Program-made: the position numbers and the translations under genes
Part shown: in pieces, positions 1 to 8,120 of the stretch
Layout of the letters: each line of letters opens with the position of its first letter
How positions within the stretch are numbered: the stretch's first letter is position 1
Assembly: GCA_004151065.3 (NCBI GenBank)
Contig: NWUY0304011293.1
Coordinates: 1-12,018, forward strand
From: Larix sibirica
Lineage: Eukaryota; Streptophyta; Pinopsida; Pinales; Pinaceae
DNA: 12,018 nt
Direction: 5' to 3'
The notes under the pieces: generated by a model
What the model was told of the DNA's origin: nothing
What the model saw: the letters and a program-made list of their open reading frames with translations, nothing else
The model's database searches: none

Positions 1-249
1 ATAACTCTTTACAAAGCACATAGATGATACCAGATATTATAAGTGCCATGGAATCTTAACACTTGGCTAGTTTATGACTCTGTTGGTTGTTTTCTATGAA
101 ATCAGGTCAGGGACACAAGCATAATGATTTTTTTGTATTAATTAAACAACTGGCTGACTTTGAGTGGCAGATTCAATATAAATTTCATTTGGAATCTTAC
201 CTTTAAATTAAGGAGGGGGTTGCAACAAATTGGCATCATGGACTTTGTT
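1..249. other. Unidentified flank with a polypurine run
   Basis: No convincing gene is visible. The plus strand has a short purine run (AAGGAGGGGG, about 209-218) followed by TTGCAAC, which has the look of a polypurine tract next to the start of a plus-strand 3' LTR. The frame in front of it (about 98-205) is open for some 35 codons but matches no retroelement RNase H or integrase motif that I know. The segment stops at the two N's and does not continue the repeat that begins at 252, so it is probably a different element or a sequence joined across a gap. Confidence 0.25.
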
Positions 250-251
250 NN
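250..251. other. Two undetermined bases (likely assembly junction)
   Basis: Two N's interrupt the sequence exactly where the homology between the two LTR copies of the downstream element begins (252 against 4939). The roughly 230 bp of LTR present at 4708-4938 have no counterpart to the left of the N's. The junction may therefore be a collapsed gap or misjoin and not merely two miscalled bases. Confidence 0.5.
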
Positions 252-757
252 TCCAACCATGGCCTTTAAAACATCCCAACAATACTTCTTTACTTAGCCA
301 ATTATCCAATAGTCAACTAACAAAACATTGCAAGGAACATAACATCCCTTAAAGTGAAATAGACCATACACACCAATATGGGTGGCGCCTAAGGTAGGTG
401 CCTTAAATATGTTAAATGATGAAGAATGCTTACAACGATGATGCTACAACAAGGGAATGTGCCTCAAAGTTTGTGGCTCATTTACATAAGTACACAATAA
501 ACCAAAGGCAAGGCTTCCTAAACAGACCAATGGTAATACTACCTATTGTCCCTCCTATATGCACTCTCAAACCCTTGAAGCATCTACAAGATTTCCTTCT
601 GCAGGTCGTGTCTTCTTCATTGTTCACTTAGCTAGTGCCAAATTCAATCCACAGTGCCTTACCCAAACTTAGCATGTGTAAGAACTCCTTGTTCACCCTA
701 TATGAATGATTCCTTATTGCTTGCTTCCTTGCTTCCCTTGGCGCTTTGTTGCATCCT

Positions 758-766
758 CTTTATATA
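758..766 (-). promoter_or_regulatory. TATA box of the 3' LTR
   Basis: The minus strand reads CTCCTATATAAAGAGGATGC around this site, a near-perfect plant TATA box in a locally GC-richer setting. By the usual spacing, transcription would start about 25-35 bp further on the minus strand, near 725-735, marking the U3/R boundary. The equivalent region is missing from the truncated 5' LTR, so this copy could not produce its own genomic RNA. Confidence 0.45.
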
Positions 767-1236
767 GGAGTGATGCCTTAGGTGTTTCCTCAATGCAAAG
801 TTACTTCCATCATACTCCTTGTCCAAAGTGGTACCAAATGTTCCATCCGTCCAACTTCTACTATGCTTACTCAAAGATGACCAATGCCCATCGATTGCTT
901 GTGACTGCTAATATTTCTATGCCCTTTGATGAATTGTGCCTAATGATACCTTCATGCCCTTCAATGACTTGTGACAATGTGCCAGCACCCAATAATTGTT
1001 GTCTATCCAATGGTTTCTTGCTGCCAAATACACCCATGCCAATAATATTAATCCTCAAGTCATGGAGCGGCTAGGTCCTTGGTTCTCTATCCAAGGAACC
1101 CAAGTCCATAAATCCAGCCAAGTATCTTTCCAATATATTAACATGCATTATGCATGCCTTGTGACTTGACATGGGTTCCTATATAACAATCTCTAGCTCA
1201 TCCACCTTAGCCAAAATATTTTACAGGCTTCTCTTG

Positions 1237-1278
1237 ATGCATCCTAGCATTATGCGAGGAACAATGCTAGTTATGCAT
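1237..1278. repeat. Imperfect hairpin in LTR U3
   Basis: CTAGCATT (1244-1251) and AATGCTAG (1263-1270) form a perfect 8-bp inverted repeat around an 11-base loop. They are flanked on both sides by ATGCAT palindromes (1237-1242 and 1273-1278). The unit lies in the U3 part of the 3' LTR, where such symmetric sites can bind regulators, but no function is shown. Confidence 0.4.
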
Positions 1279-1445
1279 CCCACCTTTGTGCAAGGTTCCT
1301 AATAATTTTTTGGATTATCTTTCCATCGTGAAAGGGATCCTAACACAATTCATTCAACCAATTATCATGTCTATCCATGTTGGCCAATGACCATCGAAGT
1401 GACCATGCAAAGGTGCTCAAATCCATTCAAGGCTAGGGCCTTACA

Positions 1446-1458
1446 TCCTCCCCCACTT
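1446..1458 (-). other. Polypurine tract
   Basis: The minus strand reads AAGTGGGGGAGGA and is followed at once by TGTAAGG. A purine run abutting TG is the standard plus-strand primer site and start of the 3' LTR in plant LTR retrotransposons. It is the clearest boundary of this element. Confidence 0.65.
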
Positions 1459-2118
1459 AAAGTCATTTACTTCCTTGACAACATCTCCAATACTTGTTTT
1501 CCTCTAATGTCTATTGCTTAGACACAAACATTCAATCCACAATCATCTCCTTTAACAACTCTATATTGTCATTGTTAGAATCACTATGCAACTATCCACT
1601 GCTTAATATTCCTTTACATGAACTTTACCAATACTCCTTCCTATATGTCCATGCTATTGTTTCTATAACCCAACTTTCTAATGATGTTGTTTCTACAACC
1701 CAAACTTCACTAAGAAGGTTACATCAAACTTTGTCCAATGTTTCATATCTCCTAAACTTTACACTACTTTCCTACCTAACCATTTTTGCCATGCATTTGT
1801 ACATTGCATGTCTCCACATGTTGAACTAATTGGGTAGCTAATCAAACTTTTGTACTCAACCCCATGAGAATGAACTTTCTCATGTCAAATTCGGTTAATT
1901 ACTTCCACACTTTAGTCATCTTGTAAAACTTCAATGATCTAAGGCAAGGTCACCACATTTGCCTCAATATTGTGAAATCACTTAATGTAACTTACAAAAT
2001 TTCAAGGCACTAACTCCTAGAGCCATTGTTCCAATTATCTACTCCTGGATAGTAGGTCTTGTCAAAAAACACTTACTAAAAATATGAGGGAGACCAACAA
2101 GATGTATTACACCTACCA

Positions 2119-2367
2119 CTATCAACCAAAGTACATCCTTTATCTAACTTGTGCTTTCACTCAAGTATTTAACAACTTATTCCTTCTCTGATGGTTTACA
2201 GGGCCAATTCTTCTAATCGGTCTATCATTAATTTAAATTCATAGTCCCCCAATGATCATCAACAAAACTCTATGATGTTAGTTGCATCACATTCACATAA
2301 ATCTCCATCTCCCACTCTTATGCCTTTGCTAGAGTCTTGAACTATTTATATTTTCAAGAAAGGCACC
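2119..2367 (-). repeat. 89-codon tandem module, copy A
   Basis: The first of two copies of a segment repeated with a period of exactly 267 bp (2121 against 2388, and 2367 against 2634). On the minus strand it reads QDSSKGIRVGDGDLCECDAT, then IIEFC, DYEFKLMIDRLEEL, and a basic tail that has picked up stops (TAA near 2205, further stops by 2150). It is the more damaged copy. As transcript order runs from high to low coordinates, this is the second, C-terminal module. Confidence 0.7.
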
Positions 2368-2385
2368 TTAGCCACCTTTGCATCA

Positions 2386-2634
2386 TTATCAACCAAAGTA
2401 CCTCCTTTATCTGACTTCTGCTTTTTACTTAAGTATTTTACAACTGCTTTCTTCTTTGATGGTCTACAAACTAATTCTTCTAATTGGTCTATTGTTAGTT
2501 TAAATTCATAGATCCCCATGGATAATCTACAAAACTCTAGAATTTTAGTTGCATCACATTCAGGGAAATCTTAATCTCCTACTCTTGCGCCTTTGCTAGA
2601 TTCTTGAACTACTTATGTTGTCAATAAAGGTACC
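2386..2634 (-). repeat. 89-codon tandem module, copy B
   Basis: This is the better preserved copy. Apart from two stops near its start it is open, reading QESSKGARVGD, FPECDATKILEFCRLS, YEFKLTIDQLEELVCRPSKK, AVVKYLSKKQKSDKGGTLVD. The 267-bp period is a multiple of three, so the duplication kept the frame and probably arose while the protein was under selection or soon before decay. About 18 bp (2368-2385) separate the modules. I do not recognise the domain. It is mixed alpha-like, lysine-rich, and has two conserved cysteines (ECDAT and EFC). Confidence 0.7.
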
Positions 2635-3401
2635 ACAACCAGGCTTTGCCTCATGTTTTCTCTTCTTGGATTTCTTCTACCCCAAATTTCTCAACCCATT
2701 AAATGATGGTTGAGCTTCCTCAATGACCTCCTTTAGGCTTTGCAAACCCTCTAAGACAACATACATGACACCCTCAACTTGTTGGTCTTCATGAAGTTGA
2801 AGTGCACTTAAGTCATGCTTGGTTCCACATAATTTTTCTTCAACCACTACATCACATTGCCATTGAGAACCCTACTATATGAGTGCCTCCTTTTAGTGCT
2901 TGTACCCAATACTTAGGTTTTTTTCCACTAAAAACTTAGTGTCCAACTGAATTGATTTCTTTAGTGCATTGCTCAAAGTGCCACAAGTTTCACTTTGGTG
3001 AGTTCCTTTCTCATGAGATATTGCAACTATTGTTGGTGCAAACTTCATCCCATCTCCAACATCTTGCCTCTTGTTCATCAAAATTCTCAAATGATCAATC
3101 TTTTCTAAGGTTGTCTTTGCCAAATTCCCAACATTACCAACCTTCTCTCTAAGTGGACAACATTGTCTTAGGAACCCAAGGCTACTATGCCTGAAACCAT
3201 CTTTTGTTTATGTTGTGTGACAAAATAAGGCTTGTCCATGGATTCAATGGTTGCATTAATCAACTTCATGGATGGCATTCTTGGCACCCTCCCCAACCTC
3301 CTTCTAGTCAATATAGGCACACCATAATTCTTGGTTCCATCTTAGAACATCAAACAGTTCTCATGGGGCACTAGAACCACCTTGGAAATATTGGGAAATT
3401 C

Positions 3402-3647
3402 CTAACCTAAGATGAATATATGATAATTCAATGGGGCCATTTTCAAGTCCAAACTACCCAAATATTCCCCAACCTTCAAAGGTGAAAAATGAACTAGCTC
3501 TATTCCTGGATTTGCTTCTAAGTTCACCAGCTTGAACATGGCCATGCTACTCTTAGGATTACGATGAAGTGTTGTAGGAATACATTCACTTACAAAATTG
3601 TGGGTTGCACTCGCGCCTACCAAGGTTTCCACCTTCAACCCACTCAC
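3402..3647 (-). pseudogene. Retropepsin-like aspartic protease remnant, gypsy type
   Basis: The frame reads GLKVETLV, then GASATHNFVSE, and about 60 residues later YHIFILG. This matches the layout of plant Ty3/gypsy proteases: a V-D-[ST]-G-A-[ST]-H-N-F active-site loop after a short beta strand, then a V-x-L-G near the end. The catalytic D-[ST]-G triplet here reads G-A-S (about 3617-3609), so the aspartate is lost and this copy is inactive. The frame continues past a stop into EFPNISKVVLVPHENCLMF, which fits the strand after the protease in such polyproteins. The reading begins inside a longer polyprotein, so no true start applies. Confidence 0.7.
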
Positions 3648-4690
3648 AATTACATTCAGAAAACAAATAATGTTTATGACCTTTTTCCATGAACCTCCAA
3701 CACTTCCTTTGAAGTCTATCTCACTTGACCTACTTTCAAGGTTGTCATCTTCACCTTCAAAGTTTGTCGCACTTGGAATTCTTTATAGGACAATCTGTGG
3801 AAAAAAGTTATGGTAACAAAGGAAACAAGAAACATCCTTACCTATGGACTTAGGAAATTTTGATTGCTTCCTTACTACAATGTTGGCATCCTTCCTTATG
3901 AATGATCCCAACTTAGGTTTTTCCCAAGTCTTTACTTGGTCTATCAAATTTTGTAACTTTTGAATCCAACATTTTTCTTGTGTGCTATTCTACTTCAACT
4001 TCATCACATGTGCCTAGTACAACTGATGGATCTCTTGGTCCCACTATTCGAATCTCATGGTTGCAACTTCCATCGTGGTATTCGATGACTCTTTCTTTGT
4101 GATTTTCGTGTCATAATCCATAAATGGGTTGATTTTTTCCACACATATGAAAAGTCTACCCAAATCTCAAAAACTTTCATCACCTTGCTGCCTCATGTTT
4201 TCAATGTTGCCCCAAGAATTGCATAAAATTCCTATAGCTAAACTTTCCACTCACCACGACATCGTTTCCTTCAACATTATTGTTTCCAAAAAAATTAAAG
4301 GAATGTCTTCTAAATGAATTCAACTTAATATATGTAACTTGAATTAGCTGAAGCAACATGGAAAGAACTTACCTAGTTCCAACTAAGCTAAATCATCCTT
4401 ATTGCCTTCTACACCAAGGCATTGAATTGTCCATTGTCCTCACACCACTCATCACAACCTCCTGCAAGCTAGTCACTAAAACCATTATTTCACCAACTTG
4501 TAATGAGGACTACGTGAACAACTATTGTAACTTTCTTTGGCTCATACCCAACTTCTTGCCTTTAAGCATGCTCTTGTCCACCAGCCCAAGCTATCACTAA
4601 ATCTTGCTACTTTTTCCAAGTTATGATGAAGAGTTCTCAAAGTATTTATTTTTCTTTGATACCACCTTTCCTCCATAAAGGAAGTGAAGA
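3648..4690 (-). pseudogene. Degenerate gag region
   Basis: This lies between the primer binding site and the protease, where gag is expected. Readable pieces include a frame at about 4130-3840 with SSNTTMEVATMRFE, EIHQLYQAHVMKL (the Gln codon is TAG) and WEKPKLGSFIRKD. At about 3785-3835 a C-x2-C start of a possible zinc knuckle (CFLC) has no recognisable His or last Cys. A helical stretch near 4500 (LVTSLQEVV) would fit an N-terminal gag coiled coil. There are several frameshifts and stops. The assignment rests mainly on position, and the sequence alone would be weak evidence. Confidence 0.45.
4654..4664 (-). other. Second copy of the PBS core
   Basis: CTTTGATACCA on the plus strand (minus TGGTATCAAAG) repeats the primer-binding core found 42 bp away at 4696-4706, with ACCT continuing in both. 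It may be a short duplication made during reverse transcription or replication slippage in the leader. Confidence 0.4.
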
Positions 4691-4694
4691 CTAT

Positions 4695-4706
4695 GCTTTG
4701 ATACCA
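4695..4706 (-). other. Primer binding site, initiator tRNA-Met type
   Basis: The minus strand reads TGGTATCAAAGC. The usual plant element PBS complementary to the 3' end of initiator tRNA-Met is TGGTATCAGAGC, so 11 of 12 bases agree. It lies next to the inner end of the LTR copy at 4708-5169 and at the gag side of the internal region, as expected for a minus-strand element. Confidence 0.6.
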
Positions 4707-4707
4707 C

Positions 4708-5169
4708 CTATCAAAGACCTATAGTCTTTCTTGAATTTTTCTTTTCAATCTTTGGGTTACTCAACTTTGTTTCGGTACCTGAGGTCATGTGGCACTTCCT
4801 TGCCTTGGTTGCAAGGGCGTGGCCAACTTGCACCTACTAAAACTAGATTACACCTCCTTACTAAAGGTTTTCCCATAAGTTCACCTTAAGCTACAATATG
4901 TTAGATTGTAGCCAAGGTCTTCTAACACTAAGCACACCTCCAACCGTGGCCTTTAAAACATCCCATCAATACTTCTTTACTTATTCAATTATCTAACGAT
5001 CAACTAATATAACATTGCAATGCACATAACATCTATTATATTAAAATATACCATACACATCAATATGGGTAGCACCCAAGGTAGGATCCTTAAACATTTT
5101 ATTATGAAAAATGTTACAACAAGGGAGCACGCCTCAAAGGTTGCAACTCATTGGAAAAAGTACACAATA
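4708..5169 (-). repeat. Truncated 5' LTR
   Basis: Positions 4939-5169 are homologous to 252-499 of the 3' LTR in the same orientation. They share CCTTTAAAACATCCCA, AATACTTCTTTACTTA, CAATATGGGT and CTACAACAAGGG-like stretches. Homology stops abruptly at about 5169/499, after TACACAATA, and the remaining 0.95 kb of LTR, including U3 and the TATA box, is absent here. The inner boundary beside the primer site is around 4707-4709, where the minus strand reads GGTCTTTGATAGG. A canonical terminal CA is not seen. Confidence 0.6.
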
Positions 5170-5823
5170 GACTGCAAATATTTGTTAGTGAGATTGATTT
5201 GAGGATTATCTTAGCTCAACATGTACCCTATCACCTTATCTTCTTGTCAACTTGGATTAAAAGAATAAAATGTGTCTCCATTATGATGAAAATGGGTTTA
5301 ATTTCAAATGTTGAGAGATATAGATGTACACAATGACTTCAAGTCGGTTTAGGTTTCAATAAAGTTTGAGCTGAAGGAACTTTTTATTGCATAGAATTTA
5401 CTTTGGCCTACAAGTTTACAACTCATCCACTTAACTTAGCTTTTTTTGGGTATTCCCCCCCATTATTTGTGTTGAAAACATACAAGAGATTTAAAATGTT
5501 GAACATGCTTTCTTTAGTCTCATTTAACATTTGAATTCCATTGTGTTTCATAATGTTCAATTTTTATACTCCAAACTTCTAAAATAATAGGTAAGTATTC
5601 ATCTTCACCTTGTGATTTCATAAGTAATATGAGTTTAGAAGGACTAATCGTGATTTCAAAGAAACTAGTTTCAAAGTAAAAAAAGTTACTTCTTAGATAT
5701 ATTAGAATTTGAACACTCCCTGGTTTTAGCTCCCTTGCGGTTTCTTGATTTGATTTTGGGCCTTGATTCATAGTGCAATTTTGGGATTCTCAGTGTAAAT
5801 TGAAATTGAAATAGAATAACAAG
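5170..5823. other. Unexplained AT-rich stretch
   Basis: No gene, RNA or element boundary can be supported. A minus-strand frame of 83 codons (5771-5520) reads ELKPGSVQILIYLRSNFFYF and QGEDEYLPIILEVW. It might be a coding scrap but matches nothing I know and is not long for AT-rich DNA. The left edge at 5170 is a sharp break in LTR homology. Confidence 0.3.
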
Positions 5824-5950
5824 TTTTTAATTTTGATTTGGTCTATGTTTAGTGTTAAAAATTTATAGTTTTGATTGAACCTATATTTCTTCTTTAATTT
5901 GATCTGGTTTATATTTAGTATTGTTGAAACGTTCATGGTTTTGATTGAAC
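5824..5950. repeat. Imperfect 67-70 bp tandem repeat, two copies
   Basis: Unit 1 (5824-5880) and unit 2 (5890-5950) share TTTAATTTTGAT, GG-CTATGTTTAGT and TTTTGATTGAACCT-like blocks in order. The first part has a period of 67 bp and the end a period of 70 bp, because of a 3-bp indel. The repeat lies just before the long plus-strand frame and looks like a minisatellite-scale duplication. Confidence 0.6.
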
Positions 5951-5982
5951 CTGGATATGCTCTCTGAGAATAACTACCGAGC

Positions 5983-6597
5983 TTGCATACTAATTTTCTT
6001 ATATTTATGCTAACAACATACGCGTCTTTATTCCAAGACACCTCATGCCTAACCCAACTACCTCACTTAATTGAATCTCTGCACCAATTTATCTCAAACC
6101 CTAATTTTGAACATTACAACTCCCATCCCTTGATTTGCCTTATACTTGACAACATGATCTCCCATAAAATTCCCCTAGATGCCACTATAATTAATCCCAA
6201 TTATTCAACTAAAGCCAATCACTCCAATGAATCCAAAATCTTGGACCCTAGTCCTATGGAGTTTGATCCCTTGTACTTTCGTGCCAAAGACCTCAACCCA
6301 GTGCTTGTTCTCTTGCTTTATGAATATCCCATCAACTCATCCTCCAATCTAATGGATTATCCTCTATCTATAGCATTAGCAATAAAAATGCCCATGGTTT
6401 CTTCTACTATTAAACCCATTTTAAAACCAATTTCATATCTGCCCCCCTTACAGATATCCTTTCCTACTTCCACTTCCTTAAAATATGTTCACTCCTCCAT
6501 TGTTCTTCCTCAAGATATATTTCATTCCCCCATTTCTGATAGCAAAGTGTCATTATACACACAAGTTTTATTAATAAGGAGGATAATTATATCATAG
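5983..6597 (+). CDS. Unidentified 204-codon open frame
   Basis: This is the longest uninterrupted frame in the window and one of very few on the plus strand. In DNA this AT-rich a stop-free run of 204 codons is unlikely by chance, so it is probably a coding remnant. The first ATG is codon 9 (6007); upstream codons are simply open. The product would be rich in Leu, Ile, Pro and Ser, with no charged or cysteine motifs. Pieces such as ISNPNFEHYNSHPLICLIL, MEFDPLYFRAKDLNPVL and HSSIVLPQDIFHSPISDSK are visible, and I see no signal peptide or clear membrane segment. It could be part of a LINE or other element protein or a captured exon. I do not recognise it. Confidence 0.35.
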   Translation: MHTNFLIFMLTTYASLFQDTSCLTQLPHLIESLHQFISNPNFEHYNSHPLICLILDNMISHKIPLDATIINPNYSTKANHSNESKILDPSPMEFDPLYFRAKDLNPVLVLLLYEYPINSSSNLMDYPLSIALAIKMPMVSSTIKPILKPISYLPPLQISFPTSTSLKYVHSSIVLPQDIFHSPISDSKVSLYTQVLLIRRIIIS

Positions 6598-6836
6598 TAT
6601 ATGTGAGGAATAAGCTCCAAAATTCACTTAACATCAAATGGAAGTGAGTAAATATCTCAACTTCTATAATTGTAAATGTAGTTTATAAAACTAACACATG
6701 AACCTAATCACATCATCACACCAGTGTGCTAATTGATCATTTAAACAAAAAACACCTCTTCTCTAAAATATAGTCCTATGATATAAGTTGAACTTTAGGA
6801 TCACTATTGTTAACAATCACTCCTTTGATCCAAAAG
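6598..6836. other. 3' flank of the copia remnant, possible PPT and LTR start
   Basis: On the minus strand this follows the end of the copia frame by up to 240 bp. The minus strand at about 6764-6754 reads AGAGAAGAGG and then TGTTTTTTG, which could be a polypurine tract and LTR start. The purine run is short and no second LTR copy was found to confirm it. Confidence 0.25.
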
Positions 6837-8120
6837 TTATCTTGTGAAAACACCAAGTTTTGTTCTGAACTTAGTGAATTTGATTATTCCAAGAGGTTTG
6901 GGGAAAATGTCCAAACTCTAATCTTCTGTTGGGCGTTATTTCAATTTGATGATTCGTTTAAAGAAAAGCGTTCTAATGTAATGGTACTTTGCATCAACAT
7001 GATTTGTCTTTGATTGAAACACCATACTTTTATCTAGCTTGATTGTTGATTGACTATCTATCAATAATGAAGTAGCTTCATTTGAACAACATCGAGATCC
7101 TGCAAAATTCAGCGCAACCGCACTATTTTACATGCTCCTTGCAACGCTGAAATATATTCTACTTATATTGTTTAGTTTGCAATCGTATCCCATTTCTTAT
7201 AACTCCATGATACAATTGATGATCCCATATTCATTAAATACACTGAAGTAGAAGTCTTGTCATCTGTGTCTTCAACATAATATGTATTTGAGTATCTGGT
7301 CTGAAATTTTTATTTATTTTGTACATAAGCCCAAAAATCTTTGTTCCTTGAAGATATCAAAGTACCAGTTTAGCTACATTCTAATTACTTTATTTGGGTT
7401 CTTGCATATACCTAGAAAGAATGTTGGCAACGAATGGTAAGTCCGGATGAGTGTTTTTCAAGTAGATTGTACTTTCGATTAATTGTGTATACTTGGTAGA
7501 GCTCACAAGTTCGCACCCTTCGAACTTTGAGATTTTTAAGTTTTGTCCCATGGGAGTAAGAGTGGGTTTACAATACTCCATTCTAAACTTATTCAATAAC
7601 TCTAATACATACTTAGCTTGATAAATAATTATACTCTTATCTTTTTGTATTGCTTCAACCCCAAGATAGTAATGAAGTAACCCTAAATCAATAAGCTCAA
7701 AACCTATTTTAAGTTCCCACTTCACCTGAAATATATGACTATCATTATTCTTTGTTACACGAAAATCATCCATTAACGTCACAAAAATGACTAAATGATT
7801 TCCTTGAAGTTGAAATTACAAATTATTATCCAGTTCACTTCTCAGAAACCAAATTTATGAAGGTATAATGCATCCATTCTAGCATACCAAGCTCTAGGAT
7901 TGTGTTTTAATACATATAATACTTTCACCAATTTACACACTTTGTTTTCCTATCTTGGAAATTCAAATCTTGAAGGTTGAGTTATGTATACCTCCTACCA
8001 ATCACCATTGATAAAGGAACTTTTTACATCCATTTAGTGCACTTTCCATCTATTTTGTGTGGCCAAGGAAAGTACCATCCTATAGGATAATTGAACTCAA
8101 CCATTTTCCTGAAGGAAATG
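6837..8120 (-). pseudogene. Ty1/copia reverse transcriptase and RNase H remnant
   Basis: The C-terminal part of a copia polyprotein can be followed through several frames. In order it shows RMVLSLATQNRWKVH (8081-8037), MDVKSSFINGD, VYITQPSRFEFP, KVCKLVKVLY with HNPRAWYARMD (about 7940-7880), TLMDDFRVTKNN at the YVDD site (7779-7744), LGLLHYYLGVE (about 7686-7654), CKPTLTPMGQN, LPFVANILSRYM, STSVYLMNMGSS, VEYISAL (7161-7141), the DSQSTIKLDKSMVFQ block (about 7056-7013), and DIFPKPLG with KFRTKLGVFT (about 6912-6843), ending at TAA 6837-6839. These match copia RT and RNase H blocks in the right order and spacing. The polymerase site reads MDD with the residue before it changed, and stops and at least four frameshifts make it dead. 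Integrase, protease and gag are not seen. Confidence 0.9.

Larger units (their letters stand above)
252..1445 (-). repeat. 3' LTR of the minus-strand element (outer end lost at the N's)
   Basis: The minus-strand LTR begins TGTAAGGCCC at 1445, directly after the polypurine tract. Positions 252-499 repeat at 4939-5169, with a 17-bp insertion in this copy near 425-445. Adding the part seen only in the other copy (4708-4938) gives a full LTR of about 1.4 kb. A TATA box sits about 680 bp inside it, so U3 would be about 1445-730 and R-U5 the rest. Short frames of 60-120 codons occur on both strands here, but they have no recognisable content and I treat them as chance. The terminal CA and target duplication are not visible. 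Confidence 0.6.
1459..3401 (-). pseudogene. Unfamiliar 3' reading frame of the gag-protease element
   Basis: A decayed coding region continues after the protease in several frames. The piece at 3123-2893 contains LEKIDHLRILMNKRQDVGDG. The piece at about 2890-2640 is rich in charged residues and includes KKSKKRKHEAK, a basic cluster like a nuclear localisation signal. Next come the two 89-codon repeats, and then a frame at about 1960-1700 with EVINRI, EYKSLISYP and AWQKWLGRKVV. Many internal stops could each be one transition from Gln, Arg or Trp codons. None of this resembles reverse transcriptase, RNase H, integrase or a chromodomain that I know. It may be a captured sequence, a lineage-specific extra ORF, or a pol too altered to see. 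Confidence 0.4.
252..5169 (-). mobile_element. Decayed LTR retrotransposon with gypsy-type gag-protease, apparently lacking RT and integrase
   Basis: The element reads on the minus strand. Its parts, in transcript order, are a truncated 5' LTR (5169-4708), a primer binding site (4695-4706), degenerate gag, an aspartic protease remnant (3647-3402), an unfamiliar 3' frame, a polypurine tract (1446-1458), and a 3' LTR starting with TGTAAGG at 1445. The LTR copies share 252-499 with 4939-5169 in the same orientation, at roughly 80% identity by eye, so the insertion is old. The internal region is about 3.25 kb. I find no YxDD, RNase H or integrase signature in it, and there is not enough room after the protease for a full pol. 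This suggests a non-autonomous family, though loss by internal deletion is equally possible. Lineage within Ty3/gypsy cannot be decided from this copy. Confidence 0.6.

Noticed and set aside
706-1074. 122-codon plus-strand open frame
   Set aside because: It lies wholly inside the 3' LTR, antisense to the element, spans its TATA box, and has no recognisable protein features.
1494-1829. 111-codon plus-strand open frame
   Set aside because: Antisense to the element's decayed 3' frame; its Leu/Ser/Tyr-rich text has no family signature and fits a shadow of minus-strand coding bias.
2101-3400. Gypsy RT or RNase H hidden after the protease
   Set aside because: Read in all three minus frames; no YxDD, LPP-type entry motif or RNase H DEDD pattern is visible, and the frame content differs.
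6744-6764. Copia 3' LTR start after AGAGAAGAGG
   Set aside because: The purine run is weak and no second LTR copy or terminal inverted repeat supports it; mentioned only as a possibility in the flank entry.
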